Assembly: GCA_019321725.1 (NCBI GenBank)
Contig: CM033115.1
Coordinates: 17,928,673 to 17,992,672, forward strand
Source of the DNA: Paulownia fortunei
Lineage: Eukaryota > Streptophyta > Magnoliopsida > Lamiales > Paulowniaceae
Reading direction: 5' to 3'
Length of the DNA stretch: 64,000 nt
Every line of letters starts with the position of its first letter. Position 1 is the first letter of the stretch. The notes below the pieces were generated by a model that saw only the letters and a list, made by a program, of their open reading frames with translations, searched no databases and was not told the DNA's origin. The position numbers were made by a program, and so were the translations under genes. Below, piece after piece: positions 24,114 through 37,000 of this stretch.

Positions 24114-25543
24114 TGTTTTCCTCTTCGGCAGTATCTTTCTTATTCCCTGCGCATAAAAAGGACAAGATAAAAATTTGTTGAATATTTGAGAAAATGTTGT
24201 TAGTGATTTTTTGTTTCTTGCCTCCTTATGATCATCATATATACTCCCTCCCATCCCAAATTCTATGACTTCCATCGACCTTGGGTGGAGTTTTAGGTAA
24301 AAATATGTGTGTTTTTTACATTGTTGTCATCAAAATAGTAATTCAAAATTAGTAGTATCACAATTGAATAATTTTGAAAAAAAAATATTTCTATTTTTAT
24401 TTTTTTACGCCGAAAAAGAAAACAAGCGTCATAATTTGAGAGGGAGGGAGGGAGTGCTGCCTAAGCGAAGGTTTACAACATCACTTGAACTGCAAAAAAA
24501 GAAAAGAAAGCACATCTTCTTGAAACTTGTTTGGTTGGTATGATATGTACTGTAGCGTGAAGGAATGGCTAGGTAGACAAGCCAAAAAGCACAAGCCTTG
24601 GCATCATCAACAAATGTATCAGGAATAATGTGTGGGACACTTTACTTCTGTTTATGGGTGATTTCTTTGGTGAAGAAGTCTAAAACATTATGCGACTGTT
24701 AGCATGTCTATTTGTTGACTTCTGCTTATCGATCGCATAATTATACTGTTACCTTTTATTAGTGATGTTTTCGTTACAAATTCACCGCCCTTTGACTTGT
24801 TTTGGCGTGAAAAGAGGTGACACCATCATTAAAAGTATTGAAAATTCAATTTTATCTTTGATCATTAGTTTTGAGTTTTTTCAGATAAAAATATCCTTTT
24901 ATATTATAAAATAAGTCGGAGGATTTAAATGTAATATTTTCACTAAAATCAAAATCCCAACTAAGTTTGTTTGGTAATTTAGACTTTTTAGGTTTTTATT
25001 TGGTTTTACTATTTTTGTTGGTTTAAGTAGAGTTTTTTATTTTTATTTTTTTTACTCTTTTTTAGTTTTTTGTTAATTAAATCTTCAAACTCAGAAATTA
25101 TATTATTTTTTCAAATTATATGAAAGAAAAAGGTTAATTGTTTGTCTTATTTTTAACCAATTTCTGCTTTTCTCATATTTTTAACCAATTTATCTAACTT
25201 TTAACAATTAGAAAAAGTTCCAGGTTATATAATCTTTCTCATATGAAAAAAGAGATAATTAGTAAAAAAAATTTGACCAATTTAGTAAGTTTATCATGCT
25301 TTAACCAATTTATCTTAATATCTTTGACAACTATCGATTTTTTTATCAACTAGTTAATAATTAACTAGTGACTAAAAATCATTCAACTATGATTAAAGAC
25401 GTAAATAATCTTGTAAGAAATTCAAAAGGGATAACAAATGGAATATTAACTTTAATTTTCTCTGTCTTTTTTCCTTTTTCTTTTTCCTTCCAACCCCCCA
25501 TCCCCCTCATTTCAAGGGTAATTGATTAATGTCACCCACAAAA

Positions 25544-25544
25544 G

Positions 25545-25581
<37 letters not shown>

Positions 25582-25600
25582 CACACACATATATAGGTAT
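25544..25600 (+). repeat. AC/AT compound microsatellite
   Basis: (AC)n followed by (AT)n, then another short (AC)n and (AT)n. A simple repeat. Confidence 0.9.
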
Positions 25601-26409
25601 GCATATGTAAGAGAGAGATATTTTACAAACAGAGAGAGTAAAAGGCGAGAGTTTTTTAAATTTGAAATTTTAAACGAGATAAATTTTTCCACGCAATATT
25701 TTAGTTGTTGGTCGTTTTTTTTTTTTTTTTTTTTTTTTTTGTTTTGGTTGTTTAATGAAGGGGTAAATTGGTCTTTTCATTCTTTGATACTATTATTTTG
25801 ATTGACAAAATTGATAGGGAATATCGGTGTAAAATTGACGAAATAATTTCTATTAATCGATCATTCTCATCTCTATAATTATTCCTAATAAATATACATC
25901 ACTTTCTAAATCTCACGACAAAATAGTTATTCATTATAGTATTAGTATTAAAAAATAAAAAATATTCCATCATCTTGCTATATCATTCATTCGCCATTGT
26001 CATAAATTTCTTACCACAACAGGAAGCCTACATGTGTTAGGTCATCAGCCCGAAGTACAAGGTATAAGTTACTTACACCTAAATTTGATGTACAACCACA
26101 AGAAATATACATATTTGTTTCCCTCTCCTACACCCTAATCAGAAATTGCATAATCAATAAAATAGCATAAAATCGAGATTTGATGGTTTCAATTCCAGTC
26201 ATTTTAAATTTTAAATTATAAATTCCACTGTAATACATTTTTGCTCCAGTCCTAAAGCGAACCCAATATAACTCATATCCACACCCAGTGAAGTTCGATT
26301 CAAATATAAAAAAAATAAAAAGAAAAAAAGAAACTCCCTACTATTTGATAAATTATTCTATATCCTTTGAGGTCGAAGGCATATATTTACGACCAATTGT
26401 AAATAATTT

Positions 26410-26872
26410 GGCAAAAACACTTTTTTTTTTGTCAAGTAAATTAGCCTATTTTCAAATTTCATCTTTTATCTATCAGTTTTACAATTTTAGTCCACCATCT
26501 ATTGGTTCTATGATATTTCAATTTAATTTGGCCAAAAATTTAAAAAATTGACTGGAAAATATAAATTTTGGCTTGAAATTGGCTGAAAATCTAAAATTTA
26601 GGAATTTTTGGGGCTAAACAGCATAAAGTCCCCTTGTATTTTGGTAAAGTTGCCAAAAAAACAAAAGTACTAAAAAAATCCAATTTTTAAATTTGTGGGC
26701 AAATTTCAACCCCAAAATTTAAATTTTCATTTAATTTTTGAATTTATAGCCAAATTATATTGAAATTGCCAATAAATCAATAGATGGTTAGACTATAATT
26801 ACAAAACAAATAGATCAAAAAATAAACTTAAAAATAGACCAGCTTACAGACCGATAATGCATTTTTTAAATA
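26410..26872. mobile_element. Fold-back (long inverted repeat) element
   Basis: The left half (about 26440-26560) and the right half (about 26735-26860) are inverted copies of each other. For example, 'ccatctattggttctatgat' on the left matches the reverse complement of 'caataaatcaatagatgg' on the right, with the alignment continuing for about 130 bp. The spacer is AT-rich and non-coding. Target duplications were not identified, so the ends are approximate. It is probably a non-autonomous DNA transposon. Confidence 0.65.
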
Positions 26873-29800
26873 TTTTGTTTTCAAATACAAGAAAAAGTAG
26901 TATCTAAAATGGATTAGATTACTTCCACATCCCATGAGGTTAGGTACAAATGCATTAAGATGACATATAAAATAGAGCTGTTGGATTTACACAAGTCCTC
27001 AACTCAACATTATAGATTCAGAGGGGTGCATGTGATAGTTAAAACTAATCTCACCCTTCCACAGTTCCATGTAAAACCTCGATAAATTAATATTTAAAAA
27101 ATTAATAATTTTATTTATATAATAAAATTTTCTCTTAATCTGATGATTAATATATTAAATTAATAATCTCATTAAATACATAAGGTAATAATTTTTATTC
27201 AAATCATTTAGGCCCAACGAAATATAAATTAATAACTGGCAAAAAAACCATAAATTAAAATATTGCCACAGATTTTATTCCTTGAACTGAAATGGATTTC
27301 AAAAGTTGTAAACAGAAAAATTATAGTCTCTTCTTATCTTTATATAGCATGGAGAATAGCATCATTTTGATATTTGTAACAAAAATTATGACCAAAATAT
27401 TAAAGCTTATCCATAAAAGAAGGGGAAAAACATATGCTATGACACTATTTACTTGTTTCTTTTTTTTTTTTTTTTTTTTTGGATCTTCTTGCTTTTTTTT
27501 TTTTTTTTTTTGGTGAATATTTCCTATTAATGGTCTGAAAAGACATCAAGAAGGACAAAAAAATATCAAAAGTAATATATATAAAATAATAATGTAAAAT
27601 TGCCACATTAAACCTCTTAAATTTTACAAGTATAATTTTTGACCACACACCAATATTTTTCTTATCTATAACCCATGTATGAATTTGGTAAAAGAAAAGG
27701 TACGTGTACAAAATAATTATAGCATAAAACTTTTCATGAAATAATAAATTATTTATTTATCGATAAATAAATAATCTCTTTAAAATAATATTTTTTCTAG
27801 TCCCAACAATATTTATTTATAAAGGTTTTACTGTATTTATATTATCACCTTCTTGAATGAACAGATTCTCTAAAGTTTTCCAAGAATATTCTAAATATAT
27901 ACTACTACATATTTATAAAAGGATCTTTCCTAAAAGCTTGTTTATCTATAATTTTTCTTACTTATCCAGAACCTTTTCTATTACATTTGATTGATCCACC
28001 AATTAAAATATTTTATTTAAATCTTGATATTTAATGCATCATATTCCAAGATATTAAAAAAATGGTAAATAAATATATATGTTACACTTCTCAGTATATA
28101 ATTTGCCAATTAATTTCAATGCCTACAAACTTAATGAACAAATCAAACTATACAATAAATATAATGATAGAAATGGAATAGGTTCTGGGGTGGTTCCTAG
28201 TTGGAGCACTTAGATGAATTTTCATTGGAGTGGAGGTTGTGGAGCATATAAATTATTCCTAGATGAGATCTTCTTCTGATTTTAAATCTTTGTTTTTTTC
28301 TGTTTATGGTGGGCTGACCAATAAAGGGTATCTTGTTAAGGCAGGTAGTGGACCACTCTTGGTGATATAAAGCAACTTATTCGGTAAGATTACTACGCAA
28401 ATAATGTAGAAAAAGCAAACACAATATTGGCTTATAGTCGACAATGATTTTTTTTTTTTTTTTTGGGGTGGGTGGGGGGTGGGGGGCACCTTTTCCATGA
28501 TAGCAATTATAGAGATTATTAGCTGTTTAAATTGTATTAAATTATGTTAATATTTTATTTCAATATTATTATAAACCTATCAAACACAGACATGAACTCG
28601 TTTGAATAGCATGTGAAATATATAATATGAATTTTTCTATATCCTTTTTTTACAGAAAATATTTATGGGTTCGAGATGGAGTATCAAAATTTAAAATTTA
28701 TACTATTAAATTTTTTTAAGGGTCTGAATTCATATCCATTCTATATCTAGAGTTGGACTCAATAAGTTGTACTGGTCACATCAATCTTGTAATTTCAAAA
28801 TATAAAAAATTATAATTTTATAAAAATAATATCATATAAATATATATATATATAATAAATTAAAAATGTAAACAATTAAACGTGATGGTTTCGAGGTAAA
28901 GATGGATTTAAAATTAAAAAATTAAAATTTATTATGAAATTATTTATAAATTTTAAAACTCAAATGAAATGAGTTTGGAATCCGATTGTCAAACCTGGCT
29001 AATACTGTTTAATTCAAGTTATGAGAATTTGAATGTATATATAATTAATTATATTATAATATAAAATAATAATATCCTTATGTTTATCCCAAGATAAATA
29101 ATATTTATAGTATCTCATGAGCCGGTCATAGGAGATGAGATATTCACACTTAAAAACCCACTTGCTCATTTTTAAAAAGGTTAAATTGTTGTCCCATGAT
29201 TCCCGATTGATTGCTAAGAGAGATACCAATACTTATATATACTACTACTAATACTTCTTCTGATGAAGAGTGCAAAGCTGTTGACAAGAAAGAGAGAGAA
29301 AGTGTGTGTGTGTGTGTGTGTAGAACAAAAGAGGCAGACAAAAACATGCGACAATATTTTTCGTTCAAAGGGAAAATTTCTAGGATTTTGCAGACAAGGA
29401 CTCATACTTTGGTACTTCCTAATTTGGTAACCTTAAAATCTGGAAATAGAAGCCACTACATAGTACTATTCTCTGCAGTCCTGAACTAGTCTTTTTCACA
29501 AATTGGTAACTGACACGTGGTTTTCCAATTTAATAAGTTGGGCCGAAGAGGCACAAGATTCACATGTTTTGCTCAATCACTAAGTTGCCCACATATTGCA
29601 TCTAATTACTATTTTGCCCACTTCACAAAGTGGAATGCAATTCATGTTTGCCTTGAGTTTGAAATTTTCAATGACTAAATTGATCTTGACATACATTTTT
29701 GATAAAATATCTTCAAAATGAGTTGTAAAAATTTTGAATTTATTTTCTCGTCTTGTAAAAATTATAAAAAAAAATTAAAAAAAATAAAGAATTAAAAAAA

Positions 29801-30435
29801 CAAAAAAGTAAACGTAGAAAAACAACGTCAATCAAACGATGGCATGATAATGCAAAGAAAAACTTAGAATTTTTATATTTTTTGAACTTTATACATTCAT
29901 TTTTTCATCTAACTATAAACAAAAAATTAAAATTAGACCTTAGAAAAATTCCATATACTTCATGTATTCTTTTTTATCCAACTATTTTTTCAAACCGCAT
30001 AAGAGAAACCATTTAATACACATATTTTCACCTCTTATATTTTTATGGGAACGTTTGATTTTATTTTAGGTGTTTTGGAAGATTTTTTATTTGATGAGAA
30101 TGAGTTGATTTGATGTATTAAAAATTTATACATTAATAAAAAAATATATTAAATAACATAATGTATATTTAATTTTATTTTAAAAAAAATTGAGAAGAAA
30201 TCTCTTTTGGCAAAAGCCTAATAAATGTCTTTATTGTCGTTAGACACAACAAGCACCTCACCAGGTGGAAAATTTTCACATCACGAGAAAAGGGCAAAAA
30301 GGTCCATTCCCTGAAACCTCGAAGCGGTCGAAAATTCCCAAAAATGGGAAGTACCACCCCCACTAGCGCACGGCCCACGCGTCGCTTATCCATAAGGTCC
30401 AAATCTTGAAAACCGTGCTTGCCCTCCCATTGGCC

Positions 30436-30441
30436 CACGTG
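30436..30441 (+). promoter_or_regulatory. CACGTG (G-box) upstream of the MADS gene
   Basis: A perfect CACGTG within TGGCCCACGTGTCCAACC, about 580 bp upstream of the start codon, in a locally GC-rich block. bZIP and bHLH factors bind this core; use here is inferred from position only. Confidence 0.4.
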
Positions 30442-30609
30442 TCCAACCAGAGAAAACCACCAGTGGTTTCCTCCGCCATCCGGTTTGTAAAGTGGTGGTA
30501 TTCGTAGCCGTACCCCCCTCCTACTTTTAACCACACTTTCCATAAACAGCAGCCGATGATGTGAAATCGGAAACTGACCCTCCAAAAATTACTTTCAATT
30601 TTCTCCAAG

Positions 30610-30730
30610 AACCCTCTTTTTTTTTTTTTTGTCTTATCACCATAACCTACATACAAATCTCCACTCCCAAGTAAGTTTTTTTTTTCTTTTTTCTTTTTCT
30701 TTTTTCCTTTTCTCGTCGCTCTTTTCCTTC
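30610..30730 (+). promoter_or_regulatory. Pyrimidine-rich leader region of the MADS gene
   Basis: Dense CT/T-rich sequence (runs such as ctttttttttttttttgtc and ttttctttttcttttttcc) about 300-400 bp upstream of the ATG, as in many plant 5' UTRs. At 30950-30961 the sequence ctattttgcag fits a splice acceptor just before the ATG exon, suggesting an intron in the 5' UTR. Confidence 0.4.
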
Positions 30731-31018
30731 TTTCTTGGAGTATGAAAGTTTCGATTTTGAGTAAGAAATCAAGAACCAAAAAATGAATAGGGTATATGAA
30801 ATTCACTCCCTAAGTTAATTTCTCTAATTAGTAAAAACTCTACCTTACTCTATATCCATATACTTTTGTATATACACACATTTTCATTTGTTACTTGTGA
30901 TTTTATGAAGAAAAAAATAATTATTTTAATTTGCGTAAAATCAAATATATCTATTTTGCAGTACCAAGTGGGATCGATCTATCGACACCAAATATATACA
31001 CGTACGTACGTACGAATA

Positions 31019-34000
31019 ATGGGAAGAGGGAAGATAGTGATACGGAGAATCGACAACTCGACGAGTCGGCAAGTGACGTTCTCGAAGAGGAGGAATGGGC
31101 TGTTGAAGAAGGCTAAGGAGCTGGCCATCCTGTGTGACGCAGAGGTTGGAGTGATGGTCTTCTCCAGCACTGGCAAACTCTACGATTTTGCTAGCACCAG
31201 GTTATTTTTAAACAAGTCTTTTATTTTTATTTCCTCATGCTTTAATTTTTTATTTTTATTTTTGGTTATAATTAAATGGTTTTCATCATGGGTAAATTAT
31301 ACATATATAGTTGGTGCATTTTTAATATTGTGAATCTATTTTATGTATTTTATTTGTTATTTCATGATGCTATATATGCAATATATTATTTTATCAGCTA
31401 TTATTGGACATACATATATATATATATATGTATATGTATATTATATATGTATATGTGTATGTGTGTATGCAAAAGAGTCTAAATAAGTAAAATGTAGACA
31501 TTGTGATTATTGTAAAGAATGAAGGAAATAGTTTAGATCTAGAGTTTAATTATTATTTATTAATGAAGAATATATACTTAGCTAGAGAACTATTTTATCT
31601 TAGTTTAACTCTTTCATGAAGACTTTAACGCTAGATCATGTCCTTTGAAAAGTATGATAATGGTAGTTCTTGTCAGAATATAGTACTATGTTATAAATAT
31701 TTCACATTAGCAACCAATTATACGAGTGCATACTGATTATTTTTGCTTTTTTTTTTTTTTTTTTTTAAATTTGCCCCTTAAATTTATATTATGTCAATTG
31801 TTAGGTATTTGAATATTTGAATCATTAAGCTCAAAATCAGCTTTTTATTTATTTTTACTGATATTGTGCAATTTCGATATGATGTATTAAGGCTTTGCGT
31901 AATTACCGTACTTATAATGTTCTAAATCCCAACTCACATATTTCTTCTTATAATAACTTGAAAATTATGAGATTATGCCATAACTAACAGTTAATACAAC
32001 ATTTCTTGCATGGCGTCAAAATTGATTATAGAAGAAAACTAGGTATCTCTCTAGTCCCACAAAAAGAACGAAAGGAAGAAAAGCAAGAATCCAAAATGCT
32101 GCTTCATTCAAAAATCCTTCTCAAATAATGAATTTGAATCAAAACAAAGCCCACTGCAGGAGGTAGCTAGGGATGAATCAAGACAATTAACAAATTTAGC
32201 CCAATAAATATTATAGGATAGTAAAATGTTAGCTCAAGATACTCGAACTCAGTCAATATCTTCTAGTAGTCGTGGAGAAGATATTTAGTGTGATTTTTTG
32301 GGGGAAGATGAAGATATTTCTCTATATTCGCTCTTTAGTTTTTTGTAGTGAAGTGAGATTTGAGGTGATCGTAGATCTTTAGGGAGAAAAGATTTAATGT
32401 TATCTACAAGGCTATTGAGAATAAAGTTTGATGGCTTAACAGTGAATGAATTAAGTGTGTGGGGCTTTTCGTTATTTGTAAGAATAAGACATGAACATGA
32501 AAAAAACTAGTTAATAACTATAGTCCTATCGTATAACATAAGTAATCCAATGAAATTGCTATTATACAAAATAATAAATGGTCCTACAGTTTTGACACAA
32601 CCAGTATCGTATGGATGGAACCCTATCACTATGTTCCCTTAATTTTTTGATATGTCGGGTCTTCTGAAATCATGCTAATGTATAGGTTATGAAGAGTTAA
32701 TTATGCTTATAATAATTAGTGTTGGCAAAGGTTCTAAAATAGGGACTTTCAATTGCTTAGCCGCCAATGTTAGTTGTAACCTTGGCAACGTAGGACTCAA
32801 CCTCTACATCTTGATCTTGTGAAGGCTTATGATGTTTATAAGGATTATAAGTTTAAGGTATACCCAGTCACCAACCTTAAAATTTTCTCAATCCTCTATA
32901 GTTAAGATCACTTCATGTTTGTTCTGCACCATATATATATTTGCAAACCCTGAACTGTCACAGAAATATATGGCCCCAAACCATAGTGAACTGGTTTATC
33001 TATACTACATATAAAAGAATCCCATTTTCACTTACAAATAACGGTTTTATGAGACAGAGACACTAGCGTGCGACATCAACGCATAGACTCATGAGTATAT
33101 GTAAATACACTATAGTATACGATAACCTTCCATTTATTTATATGTAACAGTAAAACAAATATCAACTTGGGTATAAGGAATAGCCATGAAATGAACGAGC
33201 CTTTGACTTATGGTTGAATATAAAATATGTAGGAGACATAATCTCATTGTGCATGTTTTTTATGCTTGGCAACACATTAAATGAGCCTCATGCTTAATCC
33301 CGATTCTCACAAGTACTCGTAACATCTTTTCAATGGTAATCCATAAAAAGTAACTTCTCACTTCTCTATTTGTAGTAAACTTATCAACAATGTCCATAAT
33401 ATATTCGTACGATATTATCAGTGATAATCCATAAGAAGTAACCTTTCACTTATCTACTTGTAGTAGACTTATTAACAATGTCCACAATATATTCTACTTG
33501 ATTATAAATCTATTAAGGATTTTAAAATTTAGCCGACTCTTGTTGTGGTAATAAAGTCCATATATAGATCATATATGGAACTTTCAAAATAGTGACACCC
33601 CGACTATTTCTAAGTTATGTACTTGATGACGTATTCCTATTCCGCTAATATGTTGTGTAATGCCCCTTAACCTAATTGCATAACATAAACAACCTAATAC
33701 AGTTAAATCAATAAATATTAACTTTTCATCAATACTAGAGTTATGATTTTGATAAAAGTTTCCCTTTTTGGCTATAAGAGAAAGAACTTGAATTCATTTG
33801 TTATTTGATTTCATTTTAAACACATCATATACATAAATCAAAAACTGAGTACATCTGTTTACAAAATCATAACAGAACGACTTATTTAAAAATAAAACAA
33901 AGTTTTAAAAATATGCTACAAAACAGTTCGAAAAATGGCATATGAACAAATCTCTGTCTGGCCGTTCTGGAGACTCAGTCAAGCTCTAAACCTGCACATT

Positions 34001-37000
34001 TTCACCTGTATCATATGAATCTAATAAGGTAAAGGTTCAGTAAGGTGAAACTGATGTAATAACAAATAATGTACATGCAAATCACATAAATGATTCTTTA
34101 GGCCCTTAAAGTGTGGTATCTAACTAATAGTGATAGACCGTGGTTTTCAGAACTTATTTATAATGATTGGCCAATAAGAGAACTAATACGGGGTTTTCAT
34201 ACTTGGTGTTTCAACCTTAGGTATTAGTTGTATTCTATCTCATTCATTATGCCTTTTCTATACCGATTTTTCAACCTCAAGTATTTGCTACCATTTGTTG
34301 GGTCCACCGGTCCCTCCTGCGTCCCTTGTCTACCCAACCATCAATCAAGTACCATACTTTTTTTTCAAAAACCTCATTATATTTTTAATAGTATCATGCT
34401 TCATGACCCATAAATGCATCAAACATTACATTATTTGACAAAAAATAACAATCACATTAAAACATGAACAAATATTATATGATTCTTGTGATATAGCAAA
34501 TGAAAGTTTCAACTCACCTCAAGTCCACTTTGTGGCAAGTGAAAATATCAATCTCTTTGGAAGATAGGATGTGTTAAAGGCCTAACATAATCAAATTATG
34601 TATCATTTAATATTCTTTTTATAAATCATTTAGTTTATTCTAGTTAAAGTTCATATACACTTTTCAATCTTTTGTAAACAATTCTATATCAATTACATAA
34701 CCTTAAAAACAACGCATACTCCATATTTTACTACTAATTCAAGATATTAAACATTAAGTCAGCTGTTAAATAACTAATAATTCAAACATAATTATTAGAG
34801 CAACCCATAAAACATGCACACAATCCAATTTAACATAACGTAAACTCGGTTATAACTTAAATTGATTGTAACCTTCAATTAAGTAAACTAATTGCTATTG
34901 TTTTCAATCATTCATAGAAACTTTCAAACATAATATAAACATTACAAGATTAATAGAAATAAGTAAATTAAGCATATTTTACAAGACTATCAATTTTGTT
35001 AGAAACTAACTTAATTAGCTTGGTTTTTGGCTTCAAGTGTAATCTACTTAAGTTTTCAATCATACAAAAATATAATAAAACATGTAATCATCCAAAATAC
35101 TACAAATTCATCATAAGAAACATTGAAAAAAAGTATACCTTGATTAAGTTGGAATTAAACTTAAAAATCAACGGTTTTCAAGTTTAAAAGGATGAAAACT
35201 TGTTCTAGTTTGTGTTCTATAAATTCCTATGGATTGAATCCAATTTTTGTGAGTATGAGAGTGTAGAAATTTGGGAGAAACTTAAAAGAATAAGGGTTGA
35301 TCGTTTTTAAGGTGCTTCCACAAGAAATATGGATGAAAATAATTTTTTTGACCTTTTAAAAAGAGATAAGTAGTGGGTGATGATTGGTTGCATCATGATT
35401 GATTTCTTCTCATGCCAAAAACCACATTTATGAGTTAAGGAGATGACAAAAATTGATACTTTGGTGTTATAATCAAGTGAAACACAGTTTAAAATGATTT
35501 CATACAACCTGGTCAATCAACCAATCAAATTGCACCATTTTGCATACTTTTAGTTTTTAGCCAAATGTAACATATTTAAAGCAAATATTTAGGCAAATAA
35601 TTACTTTAGAATGTAACAAGTATGGATCAGTTCGAATAATTCATTTTATGGTCATTCAACACATCAATCTTCCTTAACTGAGATACCGAGTTTTTCACTG
35701 CAAAAATGCACTTAAGGAATATGTTAAATCAATAAACAAAAATTTAATCTCATATTTCATGTACTAATGCATGTTAAAGCATAACTAGAGCATATAATAA
35801 CAATTATTCAAGTTCGTGTAATTATGTTATTTGTATGCCATAATTCAATAATACGCATTGATTAAATGTATATTCATACAACATGCTTACTATTGGCTAT
35901 TTAGGAAAGAATTAAACATTAGATTTTGTATTGAATTACCTTTTTAAATGACAAAAGAGTGACTTGTACTTTAAGATAGAGTTAGTTCCAATCAAAATAT
36001 TGTGTGGCCATTAATAGTCGCATCTCTCATCTAGTATTTGTAATTTTTCTCTAGATAATTAAAAGTTTTCTTAGTGGATCTACTAAAATTTGACTTGTAG
36101 TAGAAAGACAGGAAGACACTTGAGCACCACCTTCCTTTTCTTAACCATATTCCTTATGTGATTATATTTCATAATGCTTGCTATCATGACTTAACAATCC
36201 CTCATTCTTTTAATTATAGATAACATATTAATTATCACAATAGAATGTAATTGGACTCTTATTGGGATCTATGAAAAGAATACATTTAAGAAATCTTTTA
36301 AACTATATAATGTCTTTGCTTGTAACAGACAAAGTTATGTACTCAAGAAGCCCAAGTAACTCTGACACCACTAATGGTGAATAACGAACCACTAGTTTAT
36401 TTTGAGTTATCATTATCAAATGCCCAATTGGCATGGCTATAATAATCATCAAGTGTAGATGTAGTGCACAACAAAATTGCAATTTTTGTGTTGTATGTTG
36501 GTCTCACTTTACTTTTCATCTTTTAAAAGGTAGAAGTTGCAATTTGCACACATTATCTATAATTTTTTTATAATTTCAATTTAATTCTTTGTTGGAGAAT
36601 TCAAAGTCTGCCATAAAAAGGCATGTATTCGGCACGATTTCAAATTTTGAGGATTTTCGATTTTGGGGGAAAATTGATCAAATTTTACTCAATGACATGC
36701 CAAGTGGCTATTTCTTAAAATTTCTCTTTTTCTTTTTTGGAAAGAGAAAGAAAGAGATAAATTTGGGTAGAGTGGAATAGGAAAGAAAATATAAAATAGA
36801 AGAGAAAAAGAAAAAAATGATTTTATTTATTTATTTATTTATAATCTTTGATTAGTAAAAAAGAAAAAGAAAGAAGAAAATAAATTTTATATATTTATTT
36901 TATTTTTTAGTCTTTGATTGTATTTACATAATAATAATCAAATTATGTGACTATATATATAAGTGATTGAACAAGATAGAGGAAGGAAGAAGAAAATGGA

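Larger units (their letters stand above)
24114..31018. other. Divergent intergenic region, lyase to MADS gene
   Basis: 6.9 kb, AT-rich, with no exon-like coding sequence recognised on either strand. The two flanking genes point away from each other, so it should hold both promoters. It contains an AC/AT microsatellite (25544-25600), long poly-T tracts (25717-25740, 27459-27480, 27493-27511, 28448-28464), a fold-back element (26410-26872), and a GC-richer block with a CACGTG box (30240-30600) close to the MADS gene. Confidence 0.65.

Noticed and set aside
29210..29490. 92-codon plus-strand open frame with a VCVCVC run
   Set aside because: The frame crosses a (GT)n microsatellite and has opposing open frames on the other strand. 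There is no family resemblance.
30175..30806. Two overlapping minus-strand open frames of 136 and 147 codons upstream of the MADS gene
   Set aside because: They lie in the GC-richer promoter/leader block, have no recognisable domain, and the longer one reads through poly-T/CT leader sequence as a Lys-rich run. I treat them as chance frames.
31408..31482. Open frame rich in Tyr, Ile and Cys after MADS exon 1
   Set aside because: It is the translation of a TA/TG microsatellite at the start of intron 1.
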